47,974 nt of DNA from an uncultured Alphaproteobacteria bacterium (GCA_902605135.1 CACLBK010000006.1:1-47974); one strand, 5' to 3'. Shown: positions 17,473 to 27,131, counted from the first letter of the stretch. Notes: generated by a model not told the origin, from the sequence alone. Program-made: numbers and translations.

Positions 17473-18503
17473 CTAATTGTGCACCTTGATGATTTGTTAA
17501 CTTCTATTTTCCCAATTTCAAAAATATCTAAATTTTCATCTTTTATTAATTGTTCAAATTCTTTGTAATTATTTTTTGAAATAGTCATTATCAAACCTAA
17601 TCCACAATTAAAGGTCTGCAACATATCTTCATCTGAAATGTTAGCTAAACTTTGAAACCATTGGAAAATTTCTTCATCACAAATAAATTTTTTATCAATG
17701 CTTGCTGATAAATTTTCAGATAGCATTCTTGGTGCATTACCAATAATACCTCCGCCTGTTATATGAGAAATACCGTTGATAAGATTTGTTGTTAAAATCT
17801 TTTTTAAAAAAGGAAAATATAATTTTGTTGGAGCCATTAAGGCTGCTGCATTTGTTTCATAAGATGATTTAAATTCTGTTTCTTTATGCAGATTTATATT
17901 TTTATCTTTTAAAACTTTTCTAATGAGAGAATATCCATTTGAATGAAAGCCCGAAGATCTAATCCCATATAGCAGATCATCCTCTTTCATCACATCTCTT
18001 TTAGGTAGAATTTTTTTTCTCTCTACTGCACCAACACAAAATCCAGCAAAATCAAAATCGTCTTTTTTATAAAGCCCAGGCATCTCTGCTGTTTCACCAC
18101 CAATAAGAGAGCAATTATTTATCTTGCAAGCTTCAGTGATGCTTTTCATAATTTTTAAAAAAGAATTTTTATGAATCTTGGAAGAAGCATAGTAATCTAA
18201 AAAAAATAATGGCTCTGCCCCATGGCAAAGAATATCATTTAGACACATGCCAACAAGATCATGACCCAAACCATCTAAAATGTCAGTTTCAATCCCTAGT
18301 AATATTTTTGTCCCTATGCCATCTGTTCCAGAGACCAATAAAGGATCTTCATATCCACAATTTTTAAGATCAAAAATGCCGCCAAATCCACCAATTTTAT
18401 CAAAATTTCCATTTCTATTTGTTGATTTACTTAGCTCAGAAATATCTTCAACAAGGGCATCTGTATTTTCTATATCAACGCCTGCTTCTTTATATGTTGT
18501 CAT
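17469..18503 (-). CDS. purM: AIR synthetase
   Basis: PurM cyclises FGAM to AIR with ATP. Motifs are YKEAGVDIE at the N-terminus, VSGTDGIGTKILLG, DILCHGAEPLFFLDYYA, SLIGGETAEMPG, and HITGGGIIGNAPRML. The 344-residue length is normal. It is the first gene of purM-purN-purF-purD-purC and is divergent from purSL across a 73-bp gap. Confidence 0.96.
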   Translation of the reverse strand: MTTYKEAGVDIENTDALVEDISELSKSTNRNGNFDKIGGFGGIFDLKNCGYEDPLLVSGTDGIGTKILLGIETDILDGLGHDLVGMCLNDILCHGAEPLFFLDYYASSKIHKNSFLKIMKSITEACKINNCSLIGGETAEMPGLYKKDDFDFAGFCVGAVERKKILPKRDVMKEDDLLYGIRSSGFHSNGYSLIRKVLKDKNINLHKETEFKSSYETNAAALMAPTKLYFPFLKKILTTNLINGISHITGGGIIGNAPRMLSENLSASIDKKFICDEEIFQWFQSLANISDEDMLQTFNCGLGLIMTISKNNYKEFEQLIKDENLDIFEIGKIEVNKSSRCTIS

Positions 18504-18519
18504 ATTTAATTAGTTTTAA

Positions 18520-18569
18520 ACGAATCGTTAACGAGTAAACTATTAATATAGTAAATTAAGTTGATTCGT
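18520..18569. promoter_or_regulatory. Palindromes in the divergent purM/purSL control region
   Basis: The 73-bp gap holds a perfect 14-bp palindrome ACTATTAATATAGT (18539-18552) and an outer inverted repeat ACGAATC (18520-18526) / GATTCGT (18563-18569), plus CGTTAACG between them. The near-symmetrical nesting in a divergent promoter suggests one regulator controlling both arms of the purine cluster. It does not resemble the aptamer of a purine riboswitch. Confidence 0.4.
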
Positions 18570-18576
18570 ACTCATA

Positions 18577-21504
18577 ATGACAAATACAATTCAAATTCTC
18601 TCCATTGAGAAGACAGGGAAAGAAAGTTCACTACAAAAAGAACATAATAATAAATCCATCAAAATTATAGATGGATATTTCTTTTCGAGAAATCTGGATG
18701 ATCAAAAGTTTACTAAAATAAGTAAACTTATTTCTAATGACGTTTCTCAAACAATATTAACTAAAAAAAATGTAAATAAGGTTTTATCTAGTTATAGTAA
18801 TTTCAACTGGGTTGTAGAAATAAAATTTTTACCAGGTGTAACTGATAATATAGCTACAACTGTAAAAGAAATAATCAAAGATAATCTAAAAAGTAGTTTT
18901 AAAAGCTTTGAACTTGGCTCAACAAAAATTGTTTTAATAAAAGGAAGAAAAGAAGATATTACCAAAATATCTAGAAATGAAGCAAATCCGTTAATTCAAA
19001 CAATTAAGATTTATCCATTTAAAAAATATTTAAACAATTTTAAAAAAAATAAGTTCAAAATAGAAAAAGTAAAATTACCAAAAAAAAAATATAGTAAAAA
19101 AGAAATTAATTTAGATATTTCTGATTATCATCTCAGCCTCATTGGTAAACTTGGTATTGAAGAAAATGATAAACCTAGAAGAGGAACACTTGGCTTAGAT
19201 CTAGAATCTTTAAAAGCCATAAGAAATTATTTTTCCACTATAAAACGTAAACCAACAGATGTAGAAATTGAAACATTAGCACAGACTTGGTCTGAGCACT
19301 GTAAACACAAAATATTTTCAGCTAAAATTGATGATATTCAAGAAGGTATATTTAAAAAATATATTAAAGGCGCTACTGAAAAAATTATTCAATTAAGAAA
19401 AGATAATTTTTGTGTTTCTCTTTTTACGGATAATGCCGGTGGAATAGAACTCAATAAAGATTGGATTATTTGTCATAAAGTTGAAACACATAATACACCT
19501 TCAGCCTTAGATCCATTTGGCGGTGCAATCACTGGAATTGTTGGTGTTAATAGGGATTGTCTTGGATTTGGGAAAGGAGCAAAGCCTATAGCGAATACGT
19601 ATGCATATTATCTAGCAGACCCAAATAAGAAATATCAATTGTATCGTCAAAAAAATAAGGATCCGATGCTTCCAGCAAATTTTATTGCGAAGGGTATTAT
19701 AAGTGGCGTTAGAGTTGGGGGGAATTGTTCAGGTATTCCTACTCCTCAAGGTAATGTATATTTTGATGACCGGTTTGCAGGAAAGCCCCTTGTATTTTGT
19801 GGAACAGTTGGGATTATTCCAAAAAAAATTAAAGGAAAATTATCCCATAAGAAGAAAGCTAATCCAGGAGATACCATACTAATGGCTGGAGGCAGAGTAG
19901 GAAAAGATGGTATTCACGGCGCAACATTTTCTTCAGAGGAGTTAGATCCTAATAGTCCAGTTTCTGCAGTACAAATTGGTGATCCAATAACACAAAAGAA
20001 GATGTCTGATGTCATCATTAGAGAATTGCGTGATGAAAATCTTTACTCGAGCATAACAGATAATGGAGCTGGAGGATTATCATCATCAATTGGAGAAATG
20101 GCAAAAGAGAGTGGCGGTTTTATAGTTAATCTTGAAAAAGTTCCTCTCAAATATGATGGATTATATCCTTGGGAGATTTGGATTTCTGAATCGCAAGAAA
20201 GAATGACACTAGCAGTACCTCCAGCTAATGTAAAAAAAGTTATAAAGAGATTTAATGCAAGAGGTGTGGAAGCAACAATAATTGGTAAGTTTATTAAAAA
20301 AGAAAAAGCTATAGTAAAATATAATAAAACTGAAATTCTCAATTTAGATATGGAATTTCTTCACGAAGGTTATCCTAAATTAAATTTAAAAACATCTTTT
20401 CCAAAAATTAAAAAAGAAAAGAAAAAAATAATTAAAAAAAGTTCCTTGATAGATAAATTACATAAACTTCTCTCTAGTCCAAATATTGTATCAAAAGAAT
20501 TTATAGCCACGCAATATGATCACGAAGTACAAGCAACCTCAATTATAAAACCATTACAAGGCGAAGGCAGAGTTTTTGGAAATGCTACCGCTATCAAACC
20601 TCTATTTGCTGATGAAAAATCAATAGCTCTTTCTCAATCTGCTTATCCTCAGTACGCCGAAACAAATCCTTATGATATGGCTGGGTGCTCTATTGATACA
20701 GCATATAAAAATTTAATTGTAAGTGGTGCCAACTCAAAAAAAATTGCAATTCTTGATAACTTTTGTTGGTGCAGCTCGGATGAACCTGATCGCTTATATC
20801 AATTGAAAGAAGCAGCAAAAGCTTGTTATGATTATGCAGTTGCTTACCAAACACCTTTTATTTCAGGAAAAGATAGTATGTTTAATGATTTTAAAGGTTT
20901 TGATAAAACAGGAAAATCAGTAAAAATTTCAATACCTCCAACATTGCTTATTTCTTCTATTGGAGTGGTAGATAAAATTTCACACTTAACAAAAATAACA
21001 CCAGATGATGGTGATATACTTTTAGTTTTAGGAAATACCCGTAATGAATTACAGGATAGTGTTTATTCCAAAATTATAGGTTATGAAAAATCAAAAAATC
21101 CAGTTGTAAATAGCAAGGATGCACTTCTCACATATAGAAATTTTGAAAAAGCTAATAAACTCGAAATTATGAATTCTGCAATTGGAATAGATTTGGGCGG
21201 ACTTGGAATTGCAGTTACAAAGATGGCAATTGCTTCAAAGAAAGGTTTAAACATTGATTTAAAACTTAAAAATAAAATCTCAGTTGACCAATTTTTATTT
21301 TCTGAAACACAAAGCAGAATTCTTGTTTCTATAAAAAAAAATAAGTTAGCCAATTTTAAAAAAATATTTAAAGCTTCTGATTATACAATTATTGGTAAAT
21401 GTACGGGCTCAGATGTAATTGAGTTTAAAGATAACAAAAAAATTATGAGAGGTAAAATTTCAGATTTTGCTAAGTCATACAAACAAAATATTAAAGGTTT
21501 ATGA
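18577..21504 (+). CDS. purL: FGAM synthase, PurS-PurL fusion (PurSL)
   Basis: This is the synthetase subunit of FGAM synthase (step 4). At 975 residues it is far longer than the roughly 740-residue PurL that works with separate PurS. The N-terminal 200 residues include a PurS-like half (VEIKFLPGVTDNIATTVKEI) before the PurL core, whose motifs are AQTWSEHCKHK, HKVETHNTPSALDPFGG, GVNRDCLGFGKGAKPI, AGGRVGKDGIHGATFSS and ITDNGAGGLSSSIGEMA. It lacks the C-terminal glutaminase of the 1300-residue single-chain enzyme; that is the adjacent purQ, overlapping by 4 nt. This PurSL form is atypical for alphaproteobacteria as I know them. Confidence 0.93.
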   Translation: MTNTIQILSIEKTGKESSLQKEHNNKSIKIIDGYFFSRNLDDQKFTKISKLISNDVSQTILTKKNVNKVLSSYSNFNWVVEIKFLPGVTDNIATTVKEIIKDNLKSSFKSFELGSTKIVLIKGRKEDITKISRNEANPLIQTIKIYPFKKYLNNFKKNKFKIEKVKLPKKKYSKKEINLDISDYHLSLIGKLGIEENDKPRRGTLGLDLESLKAIRNYFSTIKRKPTDVEIETLAQTWSEHCKHKIFSAKIDDIQEGIFKKYIKGATEKIIQLRKDNFCVSLFTDNAGGIELNKDWIICHKVETHNTPSALDPFGGAITGIVGVNRDCLGFGKGAKPIANTYAYYLADPNKKYQLYRQKNKDPMLPANFIAKGIISGVRVGGNCSGIPTPQGNVYFDDRFAGKPLVFCGTVGIIPKKIKGKLSHKKKANPGDTILMAGGRVGKDGIHGATFSSEELDPNSPVSAVQIGDPITQKKMSDVIIRELRDENLYSSITDNGAGGLSSSIGEMAKESGGFIVNLEKVPLKYDGLYPWEIWISESQERMTLAVPPANVKKVIKRFNARGVEATIIGKFIKKEKAIVKYNKTEILNLDMEFLHEGYPKLNLKTSFPKIKKEKKKIIKKSSLIDKLHKLLSSPNIVSKEFIATQYDHEVQATSIIKPLQGEGRVFGNATAIKPLFADEKSIALSQSAYPQYAETNPYDMAGCSIDTAYKNLIVSGANSKKIAILDNFCWCSSDEPDRLYQLKEAAKACYDYAVAYQTPFISGKDSMFNDFKGFDKTGKSVKISIPPTLLISSIGVVDKISHLTKITPDDGDILLVLGNTRNELQDSVYSKIIGYEKSKNPVVNSKDALLTYRNFEKANKLEIMNSAIGIDLGGLGIAVTKMAIASKKGLNIDLKLKNKISVDQFLFSETQSRILVSIKKNKLANFKKIFKASDYTIIGKCTGSDVIEFKDNKKIMRGKISDFAKSYKQNIKGL

Positions 21505-22265
21505 ACGTATTAGTCTTGTCAGGTTATGGTATTAATTGTGAAATTGAAACACTACATGCATTTGAAGTAGTAGGATTTAAAGGAAAAATTATTCATATTA
21601 ATGATCTGATTCAAAATCCTAATCAACTTAATAACTATCAAGTATTCGCTATACCTGGTGGTTTTTCTTATGGCGATGATACAGGCTCAGGAAATGCAAT
21701 GGCGAAAAAAATTATGACCAATTTGTATGATCAACTAACAGATTTTTCATTAAAAGATAAATTAATCATAGGTATATGTAATGGATGCCAAATATTAATT
21801 AATCTTGGATTAGTTCCAAACCTAAATAAAAAAGATCCAGAAGTAGCATTGATTGAAAATAAATCTGGTAGCTATGAGTGTCGATGGGTTGATGTAAAAG
21901 TAAGTAATAATAAATCACCATGGCTAGAAAATATTAGTACGCTGAACTTGCCTGTTGCCCATCAAGAAGGGCAATTTATGATACCTATTAATCTACTAAA
22001 AAGTATCAAAGCTAATAACCTTATTGGTTTGCAATATATTGATGACGATAAAAAATTAGCAAAAGGTCAATTTCCTTTTAATCCGAATGGATCTAAAGAT
22101 GATATCGCTGCACTAACAAATCAAAATGGTAATGTTCTTGCAATGATGCCTCATCCTGAAAGAGCATTTTATCATTATCATATTCCCAATTGGCAAAGTA
22201 AAACCTTAAAAAAATTTGGGGATGGATATAAAATTTTTATGAATGCAAAAAAATTCTTTGCATAA
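21501..22265 (+). CDS. purQ: FGAM synthase glutaminase subunit
   Basis: A class I glutamine amidotransferase that feeds ammonia to PurSL. Nucleophile motif GICNGCQILINLGLVP, N-terminal IPGGFSYGDDTGSG, catalytic His/Glu in MMPHPERAF. At 254 residues it is at the long end for PurQ (usually about 225-260). ATGA overlap with purSL; its stop is 1 nt from the convergent mutY stop, with no terminator between. Confidence 0.95.
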   Translation: MNVLVLSGYGINCEIETLHAFEVVGFKGKIIHINDLIQNPNQLNNYQVFAIPGGFSYGDDTGSGNAMAKKIMTNLYDQLTDFSLKDKLIIGICNGCQILINLGLVPNLNKKDPEVALIENKSGSYECRWVDVKVSNNKSPWLENISTLNLPVAHQEGQFMIPINLLKSIKANNLIGLQYIDDDKKLAKGQFPFNPNGSKDDIAALTNQNGNVLAMMPHPERAFYHYHIPNWQSKTLKKFGDGYKIFMNAKKFFA

Positions 22266-22266
22266 A

Positions 22267-23316
22267 TTATACTGCCATTTCTACTATTTTTTTCATAACA
22301 GTTGGCATTCTGGAATTAGTATATGAAGATTTCTTTATCCAATTACTTTTTGATAATTTTGCTTTTTTAACATTGCCATAAAAAATTTCTGTTTCTAAAT
22401 CAAAATGACTAAACGAGTATTGATATGAGCCTTTAGATTGTAATTTTGTTTTTATTTTTTGTATATCTTGATCAGTGGTTAATAATTTCTTGTCTTTAAC
22501 CCAGACATCATTTGGTACTTCAAGCATGGAGGCCAACATTCCTTTATTTTGTCTACTTCGCACAAGGATTTCATTCTTTTCATTCACAATTACATAAGCT
22601 CTTGTATACTTTATAGGCTTAGTAGTTTTCTTTTTAAGTTTTAAAGGGATTTTTTGCTGTAAATTTTTTTTATATGATTGGCAAAATTTATTAATTCCAC
22701 AAATATTACATTTAGGTTTTCTCGGAAGACAGATTTCTGATCCGTAATCCATAAAAGACTGAATTAAATTTGAAGAGTATTTATCTGAGATGAATTTTTT
22801 TCCTAAATCTTTAAGTTTATTTTTGACTTTATTAATTGGTTTATCGATAGCATATAACCTAACCAAAATTCTCTCAATATTAGCATCAAGTGGCATAACT
22901 GATTGATTGAATCCTATTCCAAGAATTGCTTTTGCTGTGTAATCTCCAATGCCAGGAAGTTGGATGAGTTCATCATAAACTTGTGGTATGTTATTTTTAA
23001 AATTTTTTTTAATTATTTTTGCAGACTTTAATAAATTTCTGGCTCTTGAATAATAACCAAGGCCTGACCAGAACTTTAAAATATTTGGTTCTGAAGTTTG
23101 CGCTAATTTATTTAGTGAAGGCCATTTTAAAATAAAATCATTAAATTTATTTTTTACGGTATTTACAGTTGTTTGTTGGAGCATATACTCACTTACAAAC
23201 ACAAAGTATGGATCAGGTAAATTTAGAGTATTTTTCTTTCGCCACGGTAAATTTCTGGCATTCACGGAATACCATTGAAGCAAAAACTTTATTACTTGTG
23301 GTTCGTGTTTAAACAT
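22267..23316 (-). CDS. mutY: Adenine DNA glycosylase
   Basis: MutY removes adenine mispaired with 8-oxoguanine. The N-terminal region has RNLPWRK and YMLQQTTVNTV, the helix-hairpin-helix ELIQLPGIGDYTAKAILGI with catalytic Asp in PLDANIERILVR, and a [4Fe-4S] loop CLPRKPKCNICGINKFC with the canonical C-x6-C-x2-C-x5-C spacing. A C-terminal Nudix-like 8-oxoG recognition domain follows (RAYVIVNEKNEILVRSRQ). Length is 349. It is divergent from the dciA-like gene over 33 bp. Confidence 0.96.
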   Translation of the reverse strand: MFKHEPQVIKFLLQWYSVNARNLPWRKKNTLNLPDPYFVFVSEYMLQQTTVNTVKNKFNDFILKWPSLNKLAQTSEPNILKFWSGLGYYSRARNLLKSAKIIKKNFKNNIPQVYDELIQLPGIGDYTAKAILGIGFNQSVMPLDANIERILVRLYAIDKPINKVKNKLKDLGKKFISDKYSSNLIQSFMDYGSEICLPRKPKCNICGINKFCQSYKKNLQQKIPLKLKKKTTKPIKYTRAYVIVNEKNEILVRSRQNKGMLASMLEVPNDVWVKDKKLLTTDQDIQKIKTKLQSKGSYQYSFSHFDLETEIFYGNVKKAKLSKSNWIKKSSYTNSRMPTVMKKIVEMAV

Positions 23317-23349
23317 ATTGCTTTCATATTTAGGTACTATAAATTATTT

Positions 23350-23871
23350 ATGCATATGGACAAAAAAAATATAAAGCAAAAAAGAACATTTGTTCCACAA
23401 TCTATTGGCGATACTCTGAGGAAAGTTAATAGAAAATTTTCCTCTAAATATAATAGAACAGAATTTATAATTAATTCCAAATGGCCTGAAATTGCTGGTA
23501 GTTATTTTAAAGAATATTCAGAGCCGTTAAATGTTTCAAGGGTGCGTAATTTTGAAAATGATTTAGGTGAGACAGTATATAAGAATTATCTAAATGTGAG
23601 TGTCACGCCTGCCGCAGCCATTGAATTTCAACACTTTAAGGACACAATAATTGAAAAAATTAATACTTATTTTGGCTATAAGGCAATAATAGACTTGAGA
23701 ATTCATCAAAATTACATACCTAAACATATTCATATGAAGCAAATTCAGAAAAAACAAATCAATAAAGATGACAAAGAATTTGTTGAGCAAAATGTGAAAG
23801 GATTTCAAAATTCTGATTTAAAAAAATCACTATTAAATTTAGGTAATAAAATTTCAACTGAGGACAAATAA
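23350..23871 (+). CDS. DUF721/DciA-like protein
   Basis: DciA-family proteins load or stimulate the replicative helicase DnaB in most bacteria. The 173-residue product has the DUF721 pattern PQSIGDTLRKV, then FIINSKWPEIAGSYFKEYSEPL, a conserved strand LNVSVTPAAAIEFQHF, and INTYFGYKAIIDLRIHQ. The frame is open from 23275, but that part overlaps mutY; ATGs at 23350 and 23356 are the likely starts. Gene order mutY / DUF721 / dsbA / smc is conserved in many alphaproteobacteria, which supports the call. Confidence 0.82.
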   Translation: MHMDKKNIKQKRTFVPQSIGDTLRKVNRKFSSKYNRTEFIINSKWPEIAGSYFKEYSEPLNVSRVRNFENDLGETVYKNYLNVSVTPAAAIEFQHFKDTIIEKINTYFGYKAIIDLRIHQNYIPKHIHMKQIQKKQINKDDKEFVEQNVKGFQNSDLKKSLLNLGNKISTEDK

Positions 23872-24482
23872 TGAAAACGAAAATTTTATTTATTTCTATT
23901 ATATTATCACTACCTTTTATTAATGCAAAAGCAGTTGATAACTCAATACTGGATGTTAACGATAATGATTTTTATATTGGGGAAGAAAATGCACCAATAA
24001 CAATTATAGAATATGCTTCTATGTCCTGTAGTCACTGTGCAGATTTCCACAATGATACTTTGGCAGATTTAAAAAAAGAGTTTATTGATACTGGTAAAGT
24101 TAAATTTATTTTTCGTGATTTTCCTTTCAATTATCCTGCTCTTGCTGGAAGTATGATTTTAAGATGTGTCCCAGAAGACGTGAGATACGATTATATGAAT
24201 GGTCTTTATAAGCTTCAAAATAGTTGGGTTAATAGAGATCATTCGAAAACAAGATCTGAATTATACAAAATTATGCAAAGTGGCGGTATGCAACAAGAAG
24301 ATTTTGATGCATGTTTAAGTAATGTGGATTTAGAGAATCAATTACTTGAGGCTGTGATGGAAGCACAAAGAGAATATAAAATAGGGTCCACGCCTTCATT
24401 CATCGTTAATGGAGTGCTATATTCAGGGAATAAAAACATAAAAGAGTTTAGACAAATCATCGATAAAATATTATCACAATAG
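23871..24482 (+). CDS. DsbA-family periplasmic thiol:disulfide oxidoreductase
   Basis: The product is exported (signal peptide about 1-21, ending NAKA) and thioredoxin-like. The active site is Cys53-Ser-His-Cys56 within EYASMSCSHCADFH, and the cis-proline loop is IGSTPSFIVNG. DsbA/BdbD-like proteins oxidise cysteine pairs in exported proteins. Length is 203. A pair of extra cysteines (CVPED and DACLS) is typical of the alphaproteobacterial group. Start ATG shares a base with the upstream stop. Confidence 0.92.
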   Translation: MKTKILFISIILSLPFINAKAVDNSILDVNDNDFYIGEENAPITIIEYASMSCSHCADFHNDTLADLKKEFIDTGKVKFIFRDFPFNYPALAGSMILRCVPEDVRYDYMNGLYKLQNSWVNRDHSKTRSELYKIMQSGGMQQEDFDACLSNVDLENQLLEAVMEAQREYKIGSTPSFIVNGVLYSGNKNIKEFRQIIDKILSQ

Positions 24483-24485
24483 TTG

Positions 24486-27131
24486 ATGATTAATTTTAGG
24501 ACACTTAAAGTCAAAGGCTTTAAGTCTTTTGTTGAACCCACAGAAATTTTGATTGAAAATGGTTTAACAGGTATTGTTGGTCCAAACGGATGTGGTAAAT
24601 CCAATCTTGTAGAAGCTTTTAGATTTGTTATGGGTGAACTTTCTCCAAAACAAATGAGAGGAAGTGAATTAGATGATGTTATCTTTAATGGAACCGATGA
24701 TAGACCAGCTTGGGATATAGCTGAAGTTACTATAGATTTAGATAATAAAGCAAGAAAAGCACCAAGTATTTTCAATGAAAATGATACTATTGAAGTAACT
24801 AGAAGAATTTGGCGTGGTGAAGGATCGGAATATAGAGTGAATGGCAAAGAGGTGCGATTAAAGGATGTACAATTGCTATTTGCTGATGCAGCAACAGGTG
24901 CTCGTTCAACATCAATGGTTAGTCAAGGTAGAGTTGGTGCTATAATCGCAGCTAAGCCTGAGCAAAGAAGAACGTTGCTTGAAGAAGCCGCAGGAATTAC
25001 AGGTCTGCATTCAAGACGACACGAAGCTGAATTACGATTAAATGCTACTGAAAATAACTTAGAGCGTGTAAAGGATGTATTAAAAGCACAAGACGAACAA
25101 CTTACAATATTAAAAAAACAATCTAAACAAGCTGAAAGATATAAGTATATTCAAAAAGATATTACAAAAGCAAGAGCAAGATTATTTTATAAAAAATGGA
25201 TTGATGAAAAAGATAAATTAAAACATACTAGTGAAAAAATTAAATCTGAAACAAATTTTGTAAATGATCAAACACAAGTAGTTGCACAAATAAATATAGA
25301 GTTTGAAAAGGTACAAGAAAGCCTTCCAAACCTTAGACTTCAAGAAAGTAAGGTTGCAGCTGAACTTCAGAAATATTCTATTAGTTTAGAAAATCAAGAA
25401 AAAGAAATTGAAAGAGCTAATATTGCAGTAGATGAAACAAAAGTCCGTATAGAGCAAATCAAAAATGACATTGATAGAGAGAAGTTTTTATTTGAAGATG
25501 CAAAGCAAAATCTTGAAAGAGTACAAGAAGAAAAATCAATTCTGTTAAAACAACAAGGTGACCTTTTTATTCAAACAGATGATGATATAAATAATGAAAT
25601 TGGTTCTAATAAAAAAAATAATAATCCAATAATTGACTATCTAGACTTTGAAGATGGTCTTGAAAAAGCAATTGCTGCAGTTTTTTCAGATGAGTTAATT
25701 GCATCTATTGATGAAGAACAAAGTATTTTTTGGAGAAAATTAGATCTAGAAGATTCTTCCTTTAATTCAGAAATTACAAAATTCTCATCTCTGATTAAAG
25801 CTCCAGATAATTTAAAAAAGAAATTAGAATTTATTGGTTTAGTAGAAAATAAAGAAAATATTTTAGAAATTCAAAAAAGCTTAAAACCAGGTCAAATATT
25901 AGTAAGCAGATTAGGAGAAATTTGGAGATGGGATGGATATGTTTCTAAAGGTAAACAAAATAATTCTACTAAAGCAATATTAGACCAGCTAAAAAATAGA
26001 AGAATTAAACAATTAAGTGCTGAGGAAAAACAATGGAATGATATTTCTGTAAAAGCAAATCAAAGAATAGAAGAGTTAAATTCAAGAGAAAATTCTTTAA
26101 TTAGTGATTTATCAAATCTTCAATCTGTTCCTGAAGATGTATCAAGTGAAAAATTAAAAATACAAAAATTAATCGATGAAAACAAGAATTCTTATGAGCA
26201 AATAGCTGAGCAACTTCGTCAAACTGAACAAAATTCTAATGAGGTTAATAAAAAATTAAAGCTAGAAGAAATTAGATTAAATGAACTAAGAGAAGAAAGA
26301 ATTAGGACTGAAGGTCAAATTAATACAATTAATGAAGCAATTAAATTACTGTCTACCCAAGTAAGAGAAAGATTAAGTGTAGAGTTAGATGAACTTTATA
26401 ATATTGGAGAAATTGATCCTAACAAAATATTAGGTGATTCTGAAGATTTAGAAAAAAAATTAGAAAGACTTATTGCAGAACAAGAACGTTTAGGAGGTGT
26501 AAATCTGCTAGCTGAAAAAGAAGCAAAAGATTTAGAAGAAAAAGTAAATACAATTAAAAATGATCAAAGTGACTTGTTGAGTGCGATAGCAAAACTAAGA
26601 GAAGCTATTGACTCATTAAATACCGAAGGTAGACAAAGATTGCTAGCAGCTTATGGAATAGTAAATGAAAATTTTCAAAAATTATTTATAAGATTATTTG
26701 GAGGTGGAAAAGCTTACCTAAAATTTACTGATGAATCAGATCCTCTTCAAGCAGGTTTGGAAATATTTGCGAGCCCTCCAGGAAAAAAATTACAAAATTT
26801 GACGCTTCTGTCAGGAGGTGAACAAGCACTTACAGCTTTATCTTTATTATTTGCTGTATTTTTATCAAACCCTGCTCCAATTTGTGTTCTTGATGAGGTT
26901 GATGCACCTTTAGATGATACCAATGTTGATAGATTTTGTTCATTAGTTGAGGAAATAGCAAAAACATCCTCTACAAAATTCTTGGTAATAACTCACCATA
27001 GAATGACAATGGCTAGAGTAAATAGATTATTTGGAGTTACTATGCCTGAGAAAGGTGTATCACAATTAGTTTCCGTCGATCTTGAAAAAGCAATTGAGAT
27101 AAAAGAGCGAGATATTACAAATGAATTATAA
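24486..27131 (+). CDS. smc: Chromosome segregation ATPase SMC, with short arms
   Basis: SMC organises and segregates the chromosome. The head is intact: Walker A GPNGCGKSNLVEAF at about residue 32, LLEEAAGITGLHSRR, signature LLSGGEQALTALSLLFAVFL and Walker B PICVLDEVDAPLDD. The hinge is near the middle (about 380-490), ending in LKPGQILVSRLGEIWRWDG, an alphaproteobacterial pattern. Total length is 881 residues against about 1150-1200 for typical bacterial SMC; the missing part is coiled coil, so the arms are shorter by roughly a quarter to a third. A TTG at 24483 also opens the frame; the ATG at 24486 is preferred. The 3' end overlaps atpI by 11 nt. Confidence 0.95.
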   Translation: MINFRTLKVKGFKSFVEPTEILIENGLTGIVGPNGCGKSNLVEAFRFVMGELSPKQMRGSELDDVIFNGTDDRPAWDIAEVTIDLDNKARKAPSIFNENDTIEVTRRIWRGEGSEYRVNGKEVRLKDVQLLFADAATGARSTSMVSQGRVGAIIAAKPEQRRTLLEEAAGITGLHSRRHEAELRLNATENNLERVKDVLKAQDEQLTILKKQSKQAERYKYIQKDITKARARLFYKKWIDEKDKLKHTSEKIKSETNFVNDQTQVVAQINIEFEKVQESLPNLRLQESKVAAELQKYSISLENQEKEIERANIAVDETKVRIEQIKNDIDREKFLFEDAKQNLERVQEEKSILLKQQGDLFIQTDDDINNEIGSNKKNNNPIIDYLDFEDGLEKAIAAVFSDELIASIDEEQSIFWRKLDLEDSSFNSEITKFSSLIKAPDNLKKKLEFIGLVENKENILEIQKSLKPGQILVSRLGEIWRWDGYVSKGKQNNSTKAILDQLKNRRIKQLSAEEKQWNDISVKANQRIEELNSRENSLISDLSNLQSVPEDVSSEKLKIQKLIDENKNSYEQIAEQLRQTEQNSNEVNKKLKLEEIRLNELREERIRTEGQINTINEAIKLLSTQVRERLSVELDELYNIGEIDPNKILGDSEDLEKKLERLIAEQERLGGVNLLAEKEAKDLEEKVNTIKNDQSDLLSAIAKLREAIDSLNTEGRQRLLAAYGIVNENFQKLFIRLFGGGKAYLKFTDESDPLQAGLEIFASPPGKKLQNLTLLSGGEQALTALSLLFAVFLSNPAPICVLDEVDAPLDDTNVDRFCSLVEEIAKTSSTKFLVITHHRMTMARVNRLFGVTMPEKGVSQLVSVDLEKAIEIKERDITNEL

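Noticed and set aside
18504-18576. Purine or PRPP/ppGpp riboswitch in the purM/purSL gap
   Set aside because: The gap is only 73 bp, AT-rich, and shows protein-operator-like palindromes but no purine-aptamer core.
24338-24847. Minus-strand frame of 169 residues across the dsbA/smc junction
   Set aside because: It overlaps two conserved genes, including the SMC Walker A region; the translation has no recognisable domain.
24486-27131. Frameshift or split gene as the reason for the short SMC
   Set aside because: The frame is continuous from the head through the hinge to the signature and Walker B motifs, so the shortness is in the coiled-coil arms.
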